From: FEN-1088 sp031407985
GTDB lineage: Bacteria; Myxococcota_A; Polyangia; Fen-1088
NCBI GenBank assembly: GCA_031407985.1
Contig: JANOJB010000035.1
Coordinates: 1-64,000, forward strand
Direction of reading: 5' to 3'
DNA: 64,000 bases
The notes under the pieces were generated by a model. That model was not told where the DNA came from. It saw only the letters and a list, made by a program, of their open reading frames with translations, and did no database searches. The translations under genes were made by a program, and so were the position numbers. This document shows positions 31,812 through 41,663 of the stretch, in pieces (the first letter of the stretch is position 1; the number at the start of each line of letters is the position of its first letter).

Positions 31812-34469
31812 ATGCTGGACTCGCGCAAAATCCCGCCACCATGCTTCCCCGCCCCGCGTTTCTCCAGAGCGCAAACCGCCGCGCCCGTCGTGCCTAAGTC
31901 TCCGCCAACCGCGCTGCCGATCGACCCGTTGTTGCCCGACATCGTGGCCCAGTTGCGTGCGTCGCCCGCGATCGTCATCGAGGCTCCTCCCGGTGCCGGC
32001 AAGACGACGCGTGTGCCGCGCGCGCTGCTTGACGCCGGTTTCGCGACATCGGGGGAGATTGTCGTCCTACAACCCCGACGCCTGCCCGCTCGCCTCGGCG
32101 CCACGCGCGTCGCCAGCGAACTGGGTGAGACACCCGGGGAGACGATCGGATACACGGTCCGGTTCGAGGATGTCGCCGGTCCCCGAACACGCGTCCGCTT
32201 CGTCACGGAAGGAATCCTGAGCCGGCGGCTGGTGACCGATCCACATCTGGGCGGTGTCTCCGTCGTCGTGCTGGACGAATTCCACGAACGACACCTGGCG
32301 GCGGATGTGGCGCTGGCGCTGTTGCGCCGCCTGCAACGCGGACCGCGCCCCGACCTGAAGTTGTGCGTCATGTCCGCGACGTTGGACGCCGAGCCCATCG
32401 CGACCTACCTCGATGGTTGTCCCCGCATTCGCAGCGAAGGCCGCCGCTTCGATGTCCGGATCGACCACCTGCCCGATACCGACGAAAGGCCATTGGCGAT
32501 CCAGGTCGTCGCCGCGGTTCGACGGGTCCTGCGCGAGGAAACCACCGGTGACGTGTTGGTGTTCTTGCCGGGGGCGGCTGACATACGCCGCTGTGAGGAA
32601 GCCCTCGCCGCTGTCCCTGGAACATCGGATTTGCTGGTGATGCCGCTTCACGGCGATCTTCCCCTGGCCGCACAGGCCCGCGTGGTCATGCCGGCGGAAC
32701 GGCGAAAGGTGATCCTGTCGACCAACGTCGCCGAGACGTCCGTGACGATCGATGGCGTCGTCGCCGTCGTCGATACGGGCCTGGCTCGCATCGCGGGCCA
32801 TTCTCAATGGACCGGCCTACCCACATTGTCGCTGTCGAAAGTCAGCCAGGCCTCCGCCATTCAGCGTGCCGGACGCGCGGGCCGCACCCGCCCGGGCATC
32901 GCGATACGCCTTTACACCCGGCACGACTTCGAAGGCCGGCGACCCTACGAACTGCCCGAGATCGCCAGACTGGATCTTGCCGAGGTGGTACTGACACTAC
33001 GGGCGCTCGGGGTGCGGGACATCGACGCGTTTGACTGGCTGACACCGCCGCCGGTCGCCTCGTTGACGATTGCCCAGGATCTGCTGCGGCGTTTGGGCGC
33101 CGTGGACACATCCGGCGCGCTGACCCCACGGGGTCGGCGCATGCTGCGTTTTCCCGTACACCCACGCCTTGCCCGTCTGATGGTCGAAGGGGAGGACCGC
33201 GATGTGGCCCAGGATGCCGCCACGATGGCCGCCCTGATCGCCGAGCGCGACATTCGCGAACGCGGCGGCGATCGCGGGCGGCGTGGTGCTTCAGGGTCCG
33301 ACCACGGCGTCGACTTGATCGCGCTTCTCGAGTCGTTCGATGGTGCCCGCTCGGCCCGTTTCGGGCGCGATCGCCTTCGCTCGTTGGGTCTCGATCCCGC
33401 GGCGACCGCGGTGGCCGAGCAGGCGCGACGGCAGTTGGCGTCCCTGGTTCAGCCGACGCGCCCCACCGCCCACAACGTCCCCCGGGATCGCAAGACCCTG
33501 GATCGGGAGATCTGCCGCGCAACCTTGACAGGATTCTCCGATCGTGTCGGGCGACGGCGCGGCCCCGGAAGCAGAACCATCGTCCTTGCCGCGGGAGGCA
33601 CCGCGGAGCTCGCCTACGAACCCGACAGCGACTTCATCGTCGCGCTGGATGCCGAGGAACGGGGCGCCGCGGGTCGACCTGGACCCACGATGGTCCGGCT
33701 TGGATGCGCGATCGATCCGGACTGGCTTGCAGATCTCGATGGAGACGATTTGCGAGCGTCCGACGTTCTTGAGTTCGACGAGGCGACGTCACGCGTGGTG
33801 CGGCGCTCCCGATTGAGTTTCGGTGCGCTGGTTCTGGACGAGACGGTGCGGCCGGCCGATCCATCGCCGGAGGTCAGTCGTGTCCTGGCGGAGGCGGCCA
33901 TGCTGCAAGGTGCGACGGCTTTCGATGAACCAGACGCGCTGTCCACCCTGAAGGCACGCCTGGCCCTGCTGGCCGACGCTGCGCCGCAGGGCGATCTGCC
34001 CACCTTGGACGATGAGATGCTGCGGCGGACCTTGGTCACCGCCTGTGACGGACTGCGCGCGTTCGCCGAATTGCGCGAAACGGGACTTGCGGCCCGCGTG
34101 ATTTCCACCCTGCCGCCTACCCTGCGCGCCCGCCTGGCCCATGAGGCTCCGACCAGCGTGACTTTGCCGGGCGGCCGAAGCGCGCGCGTGAACTACCAGG
34201 CGGATCAGCCACCCTGGATCGAGTCACGCCTGCAGGACTTCTTCGGCATGGAGCGCGGGCCGTCGATAGCAGGTGGTCGCGTCCCCCTGACGCTGCATCT
34301 GCTGGCCCCGAACGGCCGCGCCGTTCAGGTCACGCGCGATCTGGAAAGTTTCTGGCAGAAACACTATCCCGCCATCCGACGCGAACTGGGTCGCCGGTAT
34401 CCCCGACACCCCTGGCCCGAGGACGGCCGAACCGCGACTCCGCCTCCACCGGTTGCACGTCGACGCTAG
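31812..34469 (+). CDS. hrpB: ATP-dependent helicase HrpB
   Basis: 885 aa, DEAH-type. Walker A is APPGAGKTT (about residue 60), motif II is DEFHERH (about 156), SAT is VMSATLD, motif VI is QRAGRAGRTRPG, and the long HrpB-specific C-terminal region is present to the end. The start at 31812 gives an unusual 40-residue N-terminal tail; a GTG at 31890 would give the usual N terminus, so the true start may be there. HrpB is an RNA helicase-like protein of unsettled role. It diverges from the kinase gene across 77 bases. Confidence 0.92.
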   Translation: MLDSRKIPPPCFPAPRFSRAQTAAPVVPKSPPTALPIDPLLPDIVAQLRASPAIVIEAPPGAGKTTRVPRALLDAGFATSGEIVVLQPRRLPARLGATRVASELGETPGETIGYTVRFEDVAGPRTRVRFVTEGILSRRLVTDPHLGGVSVVVLDEFHERHLAADVALALLRRLQRGPRPDLKLCVMSATLDAEPIATYLDGCPRIRSEGRRFDVRIDHLPDTDERPLAIQVVAAVRRVLREETTGDVLVFLPGAADIRRCEEALAAVPGTSDLLVMPLHGDLPLAAQARVVMPAERRKVILSTNVAETSVTIDGVVAVVDTGLARIAGHSQWTGLPTLSLSKVSQASAIQRAGRAGRTRPGIAIRLYTRHDFEGRRPYELPEIARLDLAEVVLTLRALGVRDIDAFDWLTPPPVASLTIAQDLLRRLGAVDTSGALTPRGRRMLRFPVHPRLARLMVEGEDRDVAQDAATMAALIAERDIRERGGDRGRRGASGSDHGVDLIALLESFDGARSARFGRDRLRSLGLDPAATAVAEQARRQLASLVQPTRPTAHNVPRDRKTLDREICRATLTGFSDRVGRRRGPGSRTIVLAAGGTAELAYEPDSDFIVALDAEERGAAGRPGPTMVRLGCAIDPDWLADLDGDDLRASDVLEFDEATSRVVRRSRLSFGALVLDETVRPADPSPEVSRVLAEAAMLQGATAFDEPDALSTLKARLALLADAAPQGDLPTLDDEMLRRTLVTACDGLRAFAELRETGLAARVISTLPPTLRARLAHEAPTSVTLPGGRSARVNYQADQPPWIESRLQDFFGMERGPSIAGGRVPLTLHLLAPNGRAVQVTRDLESFWQKHYPAIRRELGRRYPRHPWPEDGRTATPPPPVARRR

Positions 34470-34512
34470 GGCACAGATCGCTTTGGCGTTGCCTGTGTCA
34501 AGATGCACGCCC

Positions 34513-35331
<819 letters not shown>

Positions 35332-35439
35332 GCGTGAAACGCGACCCCGCGTTGGCGACACGCGCGGCCAACCTCGACAGACCGAAGAGGCCGGAGCCGA
35401 GCGGGCACCACATGGTCCCAGCGCGTATACTTTTCGCGC

Positions 35440-36819
35440 ATGGATTTCATCTCGCTCCCTCACGCGGCCCTCGCGCGCCGTCGGGCGGGACTGCTGGCGG
35501 CACTGGGCGAACAACCGGCTCTGTTGTTCGCGGGTTTTCCTCGTCCCCGAAACTACCTCGCCAACGTGTTTCCGTTCAGGGCACACAGCCATTTCCTCTA
35601 TTTTTTTGGTTGGGCCATCCCCGGCGCGGTCGCATGTTTCGATCAGGGCCGGGCAACGTTGTTCCTACCCCCCAGCGCGCCGGACGACACGATTTGGTCC
35701 GGGCCCGGCGTCGATTCATCCGAAATCGCAGCAGCCTTGGGCGTCGAGGTTGCGCCCCTCGCTTCGGTTGATCGGCGCCTCGCGGGACGAAGCATCGCGA
35801 CCCTACCCGCGCCCGACGCCGAAACGCGCGCCCAACAATCCGCCTACCTCGAACGCACCGTAACATCGGGACCTCTCAACGGCCCTGACAGTTTTCTCGC
35901 CGATGCCGTGATAGCGCTCCGTTTGTCGCACGACGACGCGGCCATCGCCGAATTGCGCCTGGCGGCGGAGATGACCGCTTTCGCCCATGCCGCCGGCATG
36001 CGGGCGACGACTCCCGGCATTCGGGAGAGCGTCGTCCGCGCGGCGATGGAAGCGGAGTTGACCGCGCGTGGCTGTAGCACCGCGTACGGGTCGATTGTTA
36101 CCGTGCATGGCGAGATTCTTCACAACGAAGACCATGGCAATATCCTGTCCGCGCAGGATCTCTTGTTGGCGGATGTCGGCGCTGAAACTCCCGGCGGCTG
36201 GGCGGGGGATGTGACGCGAACCTGGCCAGTCGCGGGCCGCTATTCGACCGAACAGGCCGAGATTTACGACGTCGTACTGGCCGCGCAACGCGCAGCCATC
36301 GCCGCCGTCCGACCGGGCATCCGCTACCGGGACATTCACGTCGTGGCAACCGAGACTCTGGCTCGAGGCCTCGTTGACCTTGGCGTGTTGCGCGGCGATC
36401 CGCTGGAGCGGGCGCGCGATGGAACGGCCGCTCTCTTGTTTCCCCACGGCGTCGGGCACCTATTGGGACTCGACGTTCACGACATGGAGGACCTGGGTGA
36501 TCGCGCCGGGTACGCACCGGGCCGCGAACGTTCAACCGAGGCCGGCTTCAAATACCTGCGCCTCGATCGCGATCTGGCGCCGGGAATGGCCGTCACCATC
36601 GAACCTGGAATCTATTTCGTGCCGGCGATTCTGGATGATCGCGACGTACGCCGCCGAACCGCGGACCGCGTCGACTGGGTTCGTCTGGAACGTTATCGCC
36701 GGATACGGGGCATTCGAATTGAAGATGACGTGCTGGTCACCGAGACATCCGCCGAGGTCCTGACCGCCGCGATTCCAAAGGAAAGAAACATGATCGAAAC
36801 AGTTCTTGCGCGGGGGTGA
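35440..36819 (+). CDS. pepP: Xaa-Pro aminopeptidase (PepP-like, M24B)
   Basis: 459 aa. The N-terminal aminopeptidase-P domain has FPFRAHSHFLYFFGW. The catalytic pita-bread domain holds all five metal ligands: Asp in LLADVGAE, Asp in GDVTRTW, His in HGVGHLLGLDVHD, Glu in TIEPGIYF and Glu in RIEDDVLVT. It removes an N-terminal residue before proline, using two Mn2+ ions. No signal peptide, so cytosolic. The length is close to E. coli PepP. Confidence 0.92.
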   Translation: MDFISLPHAALARRRAGLLAALGEQPALLFAGFPRPRNYLANVFPFRAHSHFLYFFGWAIPGAVACFDQGRATLFLPPSAPDDTIWSGPGVDSSEIAAALGVEVAPLASVDRRLAGRSIATLPAPDAETRAQQSAYLERTVTSGPLNGPDSFLADAVIALRLSHDDAAIAELRLAAEMTAFAHAAGMRATTPGIRESVVRAAMEAELTARGCSTAYGSIVTVHGEILHNEDHGNILSAQDLLLADVGAETPGGWAGDVTRTWPVAGRYSTEQAEIYDVVLAAQRAAIAAVRPGIRYRDIHVVATETLARGLVDLGVLRGDPLERARDGTAALLFPHGVGHLLGLDVHDMEDLGDRAGYAPGRERSTEAGFKYLRLDRDLAPGMAVTIEPGIYFVPAILDDRDVRRRTADRVDWVRLERYRRIRGIRIEDDVLVTETSAEVLTAAIPKERNMIETVLARG

Positions 36820-36874
36820 TCTCCAGGATGGGCAAAAAACTTGCCCTCGAAAGATGCGGTTTTATAACTGGCGC

Positions 36875-37111
36875 ATGAACAACACGGGGAGAAAAACGGT
36901 GAAGGGGAGCAAGACCTCGGCGCCGATGGTGGCACGGACAACCCAGACCGCGAAGGGCCCCTCGGGCGCGGCAGCGTCGCCGGTGGCCCAGCGGCAACCG
37001 ACACGCGAGGACATAGCCCGTCGATCGTACGAAATCTTCCTGGAACGCGGCGGCGAACACGGCCACCACGTCGATCACTGGGTCCAGGCCGAACGCGAAC
37101 TGGGCCTGTAG
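36875..37111 (+). CDS. DUF2934 small protein
   Basis: 78 aa. The disordered, basic N-terminal half is followed by the DUF2934 motif REDIARRSYEIFLERGGEHGHHVDHWVQAERELG, which reaches the C terminus. DUF2934 proteins are short, widespread in soil Proteobacteria and Myxococcota, and of unknown function. The ATG at 36875 is the nearest start that keeps the whole protein out of pepP. It is convergent with fabF. Confidence 0.75.
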   Translation: MNNTGRKTVKGSKTSAPMVARTTQTAKGPSGAAASPVAQRQPTREDIARRSYEIFLERGGEHGHHVDHWVQAERELGL

Positions 37112-37133
37112 TCCCCAGATTGAACGACCGGCT

Positions 37134-37151
37134 GCGGTTCTAGGTGAACCG
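37134..37151. terminator. Possible bidirectional terminator hairpin, DUF2934 / fabF
   Basis: GCGGTTC (37134-37140) pairs perfectly with GAACCGC (37145-37151) across a 4-base loop between two convergent genes. The fabF stop codon begins inside the structure. There is no run of U on either side, so the assignment is weak. Confidence 0.3.
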
Positions 37152-38381
37152 CGACAGGATCAGCGAGGCGTTCGTTCCGCCGAAGCCGTAGCTGTTGGTC
37201 AACACGTGCTGCACCCGCGCGTCGCGAGCCGTATTCGGCACGTAGTCGAGGTCGCAGTCCGGATCGGGCGTTGTGTAGTTGATGGTTGGGGGGATGGCCC
37301 CTCGCGCCAGCGCCAGTGCGCAGATCGCCGTTTCGACGCCACCGGCTGCCCCCAACATGTGCCCGGTCATCGACTTGGTCGAGCTGACCATCACCTTGCG
37401 GGCTGCATCCCCGAAGACCTTCTTGATAGCCAGGGATTCGTTGGCGTCGTTCATCTTGGTCGACGTGCCGTGCGCGTTGATGTAACCGATCTCGGCTGGC
37501 TCAAGCTTGGCGTCCTTCAAAGCCAGTTTCATACACCGCTGCGCCCCCTCACCTTCGGGAGCCGGCGCCGTGATGTGGTGGGCGTCCGCGTTCGCGGCAT
37601 ATCCCGTGAGTTCGGCATAGATCTTCGCGCCGCGCTGCTTCGCGTGCTCCATCTCCTCGATCACCACGATCCCTGCGCCCTCCGCGATGACGAATCCATC
37701 GCGATCCAGATCAAACGGACGCGACGCCTGCTCGGGCGCGTCGTTGCGCGTCGACAGCGCCCGCATGCTGTTGAATCCGCCCACGCCCAACGGACTGACG
37801 GTCGCCTCGGAGCCCCCGCAGATCATGGCGTCGGCGTCGCCACGCTGAATGGTACGCAGCGCTTCACCAATCGCATGCGCCCCCGTCGAACAAGCCGAAA
37901 CGTGAGAAAAGTTCGGCCCCTTGGCCCCGAATCGAATCGAGATCTGCCCGGGTGCCAGGTTGACGATGATCATCGGCACGAAAAAGGGCGAGATTCCGTG
38001 CCGCGGCCCCTTTTGCGCCATCGTCGCGCACGCCGCCTCGATACTGGTCACGCCGCCCAGGCCCGCCCCCACGTAGCAACCAACCCTCTCGGCGAACTCG
38101 CCCTTGATCTCCAGACCCGAATCCTCGATGGCCAAGCTCGCCGCGCCCACCGCGTATTGGATAAAGCGATCGATGTTTCTGGCGTCACGCGATGTCATCC
38201 ACCGGGTGACATCGAAACCCTTTATCTCGCCAGCGAAATGCGTGGCGAACTGCGCGCTGTCGAAATGCGTGATGGGCGCAATTCCAGACTTGCCAGCAAG
38301 GAGCCCTTGCCAGGTCTCCTCGGTGCCGATGGCGATGGGCGTTATGAGCCCAATACCCGTTAAGACGACCCTTCTTGCCAT
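37140..38381 (-). CDS. fabF: 3-oxoacyl-[ACP] synthase II (FabF)
   Basis: 413 aa. The Cys-His-His triad is in SACSTGAHAIG (Cys about 165), NAHGTSTKMND (His about 306) and SMTGHMLGAAG (His about 343). It elongates acyl-ACP with malonyl-ACP. It is the last gene of the fab operon, about 100 bases after acpP, a common order in bacteria. Confidence 0.95.
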   Translation of the reverse strand: MARRVVLTGIGLITPIAIGTEETWQGLLAGKSGIAPITHFDSAQFATHFAGEIKGFDVTRWMTSRDARNIDRFIQYAVGAASLAIEDSGLEIKGEFAERVGCYVGAGLGGVTSIEAACATMAQKGPRHGISPFFVPMIIVNLAPGQISIRFGAKGPNFSHVSACSTGAHAIGEALRTIQRGDADAMICGGSEATVSPLGVGGFNSMRALSTRNDAPEQASRPFDLDRDGFVIAEGAGIVVIEEMEHAKQRGAKIYAELTGYAANADAHHITAPAPEGEGAQRCMKLALKDAKLEPAEIGYINAHGTSTKMNDANESLAIKKVFGDAARKVMVSSTKSMTGHMLGAAGGVETAICALALARGAIPPTINYTTPDPDCDLDYVPNTARDARVQHVLTNSYGFGGTNASLILSRFT

Positions 38382-38479
38382 CAGCTTTGCTTACCGCGTG
38401 TCATCACTGGATGATTGAACGTTTTGACGTTTGACGTTTGACGCGACCGCGCTCACGCGATCGCATCCACAACTTCCGG

Positions 38480-38719
38480 CTACTTGGCGTGCGATTTGAC
38501 GTAGTTGATGACGTCCCCGACGGTCTTGATCTTTTCGGTGTCCTCGTCCGGAATCTCGATCTTGAACGACTCCTCCAACGCCAGGACCAGTTCCACCACG
38601 GCCAACGAATCGGCCTTGAGATCGTCGGCGAACGACGCCTCGGGCTTCACCTTGTCAGGCGCAACCTCCAACTGCTCCACGATTATTTTTCGAACGCGCT
38701 CTTCAACGTTGTCGGCCAT
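38480..38719 (-). CDS. acpP: Acyl carrier protein
   Basis: 79-aa acidic protein with the phosphopantetheine Ser in ADSLAVVELV (about residue 38) and the usual C-terminal helix. The ATG at 38719 is preceded by GGAAGAGG. It carries growing acyl chains for FabD, FabG, FabH and FabF, all encoded alongside. The longer frame to 38740 is not supported. Confidence 0.96.
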   Translation of the reverse strand: MADNVEERVRKIIVEQLEVAPDKVKPEASFADDLKADSLAVVELVLALEESFKIEIPDEDTEKIKTVGDVINYVKSHAK

Positions 38720-38784
38720 TTTTCCTCTTCCTTCCAGCATGTGCCGGCGGGGACCAAGTCCCCCCCGGGTTTCGGCGGCGTACC

Positions 38785-39537
38785 TTACATTAAGAGTCCA
38801 CCGTTGACCCGCAAAACTTCACCCGTGACATACGATGCCGCGGGACCCGCCAGGTAGGCGACCGCGGCCGCGACGTCCTCTGGCTTGCCCACGCGCCCGA
38901 GTGGGATGGACTTGATCAATTCCTCCCGGCGCGCAGGGGGCAGGTCGGCGGCCGTCATGTCGGTGTCGATATAGCCGGGGGAAACCGCGTTCGCCGTGAT
39001 GCCACGTGACGCGTACTCGCGTGCCCAGGTTTTCGTCAACCCTATGACCGCGGCCTTGGCCGCCACGTAGGGAGCCTGCCCGGCCGATCCCGTCTCGGCG
39101 GTGATGGACGTGATGTTGATGATGCGGCCGGCGTCCTTGGCCTTCAGTAGGGACCGCAGCGCCGCCCGTGTGCAGTTGAACGTCCCCGTCAAATTGACGG
39201 CCAGGGCGCGTTGCCAGTCAGCGTCCTTGGCCCCCAACGTCAAGGTATTAACAGCCACGCCCGCGTTGTTTACCAGGATGTGCAGACCACCTTCGGCGCC
39301 CGCAATCTCCTTCAAGGCAGCGTCGACCGCGGCGGCGTCGCTGACGTCAAAACGTTTGATCGCCGCGGTGCCTCCGGCGGCGGCCACCGCCGCAACGGTT
39401 TCGTGCGCCGCCGCCTCATTCGCGGTGTAGTTCACGATCACCCGAGCGCCATGGGCACCCAACGCGATGGCGATCGCGCGCCCGATACCGCGGGAGCCCC
39501 CCGTCACCAAAGCCACGCGTCCTTCCAGGTCACGCAT
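38785..39537 (-). CDS. fabG: 3-oxoacyl-[ACP] reductase (FabG)
   Basis: 250-aa SDR: TGGSRGIGRAIA at the N terminus, NNAGV (about 92), Ser in NITSITAETG, and Y-x-x-x-K in PYVAAKAAVIG. It reduces 3-oxoacyl-ACP with NADPH. The ATG at 39537 has GCAGGAG upstream and overlaps the fabD end by 8 bases, so it is coupled to fabD. Confidence 0.95.
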   Translation of the reverse strand: MRDLEGRVALVTGGSRGIGRAIAIALGAHGARVIVNYTANEAAAHETVAAVAAAGGTAAIKRFDVSDAAAVDAALKEIAGAEGGLHILVNNAGVAVNTLTLGAKDADWQRALAVNLTGTFNCTRAALRSLLKAKDAGRIINITSITAETGSAGQAPYVAAKAAVIGLTKTWAREYASRGITANAVSPGYIDTDMTAADLPPARREELIKSIPLGRVGKPEDVAAAVAYLAGPAASYVTGEVLRVNGGLLM

Positions 39538-40594
39538 CTCGTTTCTCCTGCTTCTCACGATCACCCTGCGTTTCCGGCACCTCGGGCACTTGCGGCACTT
39601 CCGACACTTCCGAAACGTCCGGTGACGCCGCTGGCGTCTGGCTCGCCAGCAGCGCCGCGATGGCACCGTGATCGCCCGTTCCGCGCACGCGAATGGTGGG
39701 TGCGATTCGTTTCACCAGGCCAGCCAAAACGGAGCCGTGCCCGACCTCAATCGCTTCAGTAACCCCCATCGCGGCCAAGCGCAGCACCGATTCTTCCCAA
39801 CGGACCGCCGCCGTCACCTGCTGCGTCAGAAGGTCGCGAACGCGACTCCCGTCTTGGTTCAAGTCCGCCTCGATGTTGGTCAGCACCGGAATCAAGGGAT
39901 CCCGAACCTCGACCTTGGCAAGCTCGGCGGCCAGACGCTCGGCGGCCGGACGCATGAGGGCGGAATGAAAGGGCGCGCTGACTGCCAGTCGGATCGCACC
40001 CCGCGCTCCACGGCGTTTTGCGGCTTCGCATGCCCGGTCAACCGCCGCCTTGTGACCAGAGATCACGATCTGCCCACCTCCGTTCAAATTCGCGGCGGAC
40101 ACCACCTCATCCGTCCCCTGCATGGCCTCCTCGCAGGCTGCTTCAGCGTCGACGTCCTTGATCCCCAGCAGCGCGGCCATCCCGCCGGTACCTTCAGGGA
40201 CCGCATCCTGCATGAACTGTCCCCGCAACCGAGCCAGCCGAAGCGCGTCCGCAAACGACAAGGCTCCCGCGCAGACCAGGGCCGAGTATTCGCCAAGCGA
40301 ATGCCCCGCCACCACGGACGGCCGCAAAGGCGTCTCATCCTGCAACACACGCAACGCCGCGATGCTGGTCGCCAGGATCGCCGGCTGTGCATTGGCCGTC
40401 AGAACCAAGTCGGTCTCGGGCCCTTCGAAACAAAGCCCCGAAAGACTGAATCCCAAGACGGCGTCGGCTTCGTCGAATACGGCGCGCGCCCGCGCGAAAG
40501 TCTCTACCAGGGCCTTGCCCATACCTACTTTTTGCGATCCCTGACCGGGGAACAGGAAGGCCAACGGGTTCGTGTTGTCGCTTTCGCCAGTCAT
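39530..40594 (-). CDS. fabD: Malonyl-CoA:ACP transacylase (FabD) with repeat tail
   Basis: 354 aa. The motif FLFPGQGSQ opens the protein and the nucleophile is in GHSLGEYSALV (about residue 98); the His in SAPFHSALM completes the active site. It loads malonyl groups onto AcpP. After the catalytic fold, about residue 315 on, comes a low-complexity tail (SEVSEVPQVPEVPET) coded by a 9-bp tandem repeat at 39574-39618; E. coli FabD lacks this. The ATG at 40594 was chosen as the family N terminus. Confidence 0.94.
   Translation of the reverse strand: MTGESDNTNPLAFLFPGQGSQKVGMGKALVETFARARAVFDEADAVLGFSLSGLCFEGPETDLVLTANAQPAILATSIAALRVLQDETPLRPSVVAGHSLGEYSALVCAGALSFADALRLARLRGQFMQDAVPEGTGGMAALLGIKDVDAEAACEEAMQGTDEVVSAANLNGGGQIVISGHKAAVDRACEAAKRRGARGAIRLAVSAPFHSALMRPAAERLAAELAKVEVRDPLIPVLTNIEADLNQDGSRVRDLLTQQVTAAVRWEESVLRLAAMGVTEAIEVGHGSVLAGLVKRIAPTIRVRGTGDHGAIAALLASQTPAASPDVSEVSEVPQVPEVPETQGDREKQEKRDA
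39574..39618. repeat. 9-bp tandem repeat within the 3' end of fabD
   Basis: Five units of the form CCGGCACTT (39574, 39583, 39592, 39601 and 39610) code for the E-V-P/S-like tail of FabD. As the unit is a multiple of three, changes in copy number would alter the tail length but not the frame. Confidence 0.75.
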
Positions 40595-40670
40595 TGTGAC
40601 CGTCCTGGCCGCTCCGTTTTGATATTGGTCGCCATTTTGGGCGTTTTGTTCAGCATCGGTTGGGTATTGG

Positions 40671-41663
40671 TCACCAGCGCACCAGGGCCGATGCCCAGGC
40701 CAAGCCCCCACCCAATGCCGTCATGAGCAGCAAGTCGCCGTCCTTGATCTTTCCCAGTTCCACCGCTTCGTCCAGAGCCGTGGGAACCGAAGCGGACGAC
40801 GTGTTCCCGTAGCGCTCAACGTTCAGATAAAAGCGATCCAGGGTAATACCCACCCGTTCGGAAACACCTTCGACGATTCTCAGATTGGCCTGATGGGCCA
40901 ACACCCATGTCACGTCCTCGGACGCAAGGGAATTGGCCTCAAGCGCCAGCTTCGACGCCTGCGCCATGTTTCGAACCGCGTGTTTGTACACCTCGCGCCC
41001 ATTCATCTTCACCAGGTGCCGTTTGGCAGCGATGGCCTCGGGCGTGATCGGTTCCCGGGAACCACCCGCCTCCTGCAGCAAAGTCTCGGTGTAGTTCCCG
41101 TCGGAAAACAGGTGCGTCGACAAGATCCCCCGTTTGGGATCGGACTCCGCGCCCAGTAGTACGGCGCCCGCGCCGTCCCCGAACAACACGCAAGTCGATC
41201 GGTCCTGCCAGTCGACGATGCGCGACAGAACTTCCACGCCGATCACCAACACCCGCCGAAACTGACCCCGTCGAATGAAGTTGTCGCCCAGCGCCAGTCC
41301 GTACAGAAAACCAGCGCACGCGGCCGACAGATCGAACGCGCAGCCACCCGCCCTCGCGCCCAGTTTCTTCTGCACGAACACCGCCGTCGACGGAAACGGA
41401 CAGTCCCCGGTAACCGTCCCGACGATGATGCAGTCAACCTCCGACGGCGGCACGCCCGCCCGTTCACAGGCCTTACGCCCAGCCTCGGTAGCCAGATCGC
41501 TGGCGGCCAAGGACGGATCCAGAATGTGCCGTTCACGAATACCCGTCCGGCTGACAATCCACTCGTCCGACGTGTCCACCATCAGCGACAACTCGGCGTT
41601 CGTAAGCACCTTCGGGGGCACACCGCGCCCCGTTCCAAGAATTCGACTGGAGGCGGACGTCAC
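40671..41663 (-). CDS. fabH: 3-oxoacyl-[ACP] synthase III (FabH)
   Basis: 330 aa with the KAS III triad: Cys in SAACAGFLYG (about residue 114), His in LAHQANLRI and Asn in YGNTSSAS. It starts fatty-acid synthesis from acetyl-CoA (or a branched primer) and malonyl-ACP. The GTG start at 41663 shares GTGA with the plsX stop; the longer frame upstream is inside plsX. The usual family start SRILGTGRGVPP follows directly. Confidence 0.95.
   Translation of the reverse strand: MTSASSRILGTGRGVPPKVLTNAELSLMVDTSDEWIVSRTGIRERHILDPSLAASDLATEAGRKACERAGVPPSEVDCIIVGTVTGDCPFPSTAVFVQKKLGARAGGCAFDLSAACAGFLYGLALGDNFIRRGQFRRVLVIGVEVLSRIVDWQDRSTCVLFGDGAGAVLLGAESDPKRGILSTHLFSDGNYTETLLQEAGGSREPITPEAIAAKRHLVKMNGREVYKHAVRNMAQASKLALEANSLASEDVTWVLAHQANLRIVEGVSERVGITLDRFYLNVERYGNTSSASVPTALDEAVELGKIKDGDLLLMTALGGGLAWASALVRW

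Noticed and set aside
37206..38363. 385-codon plus-strand open frame
   Set aside because: Antisense to fabF, which has its full catalytic triad.
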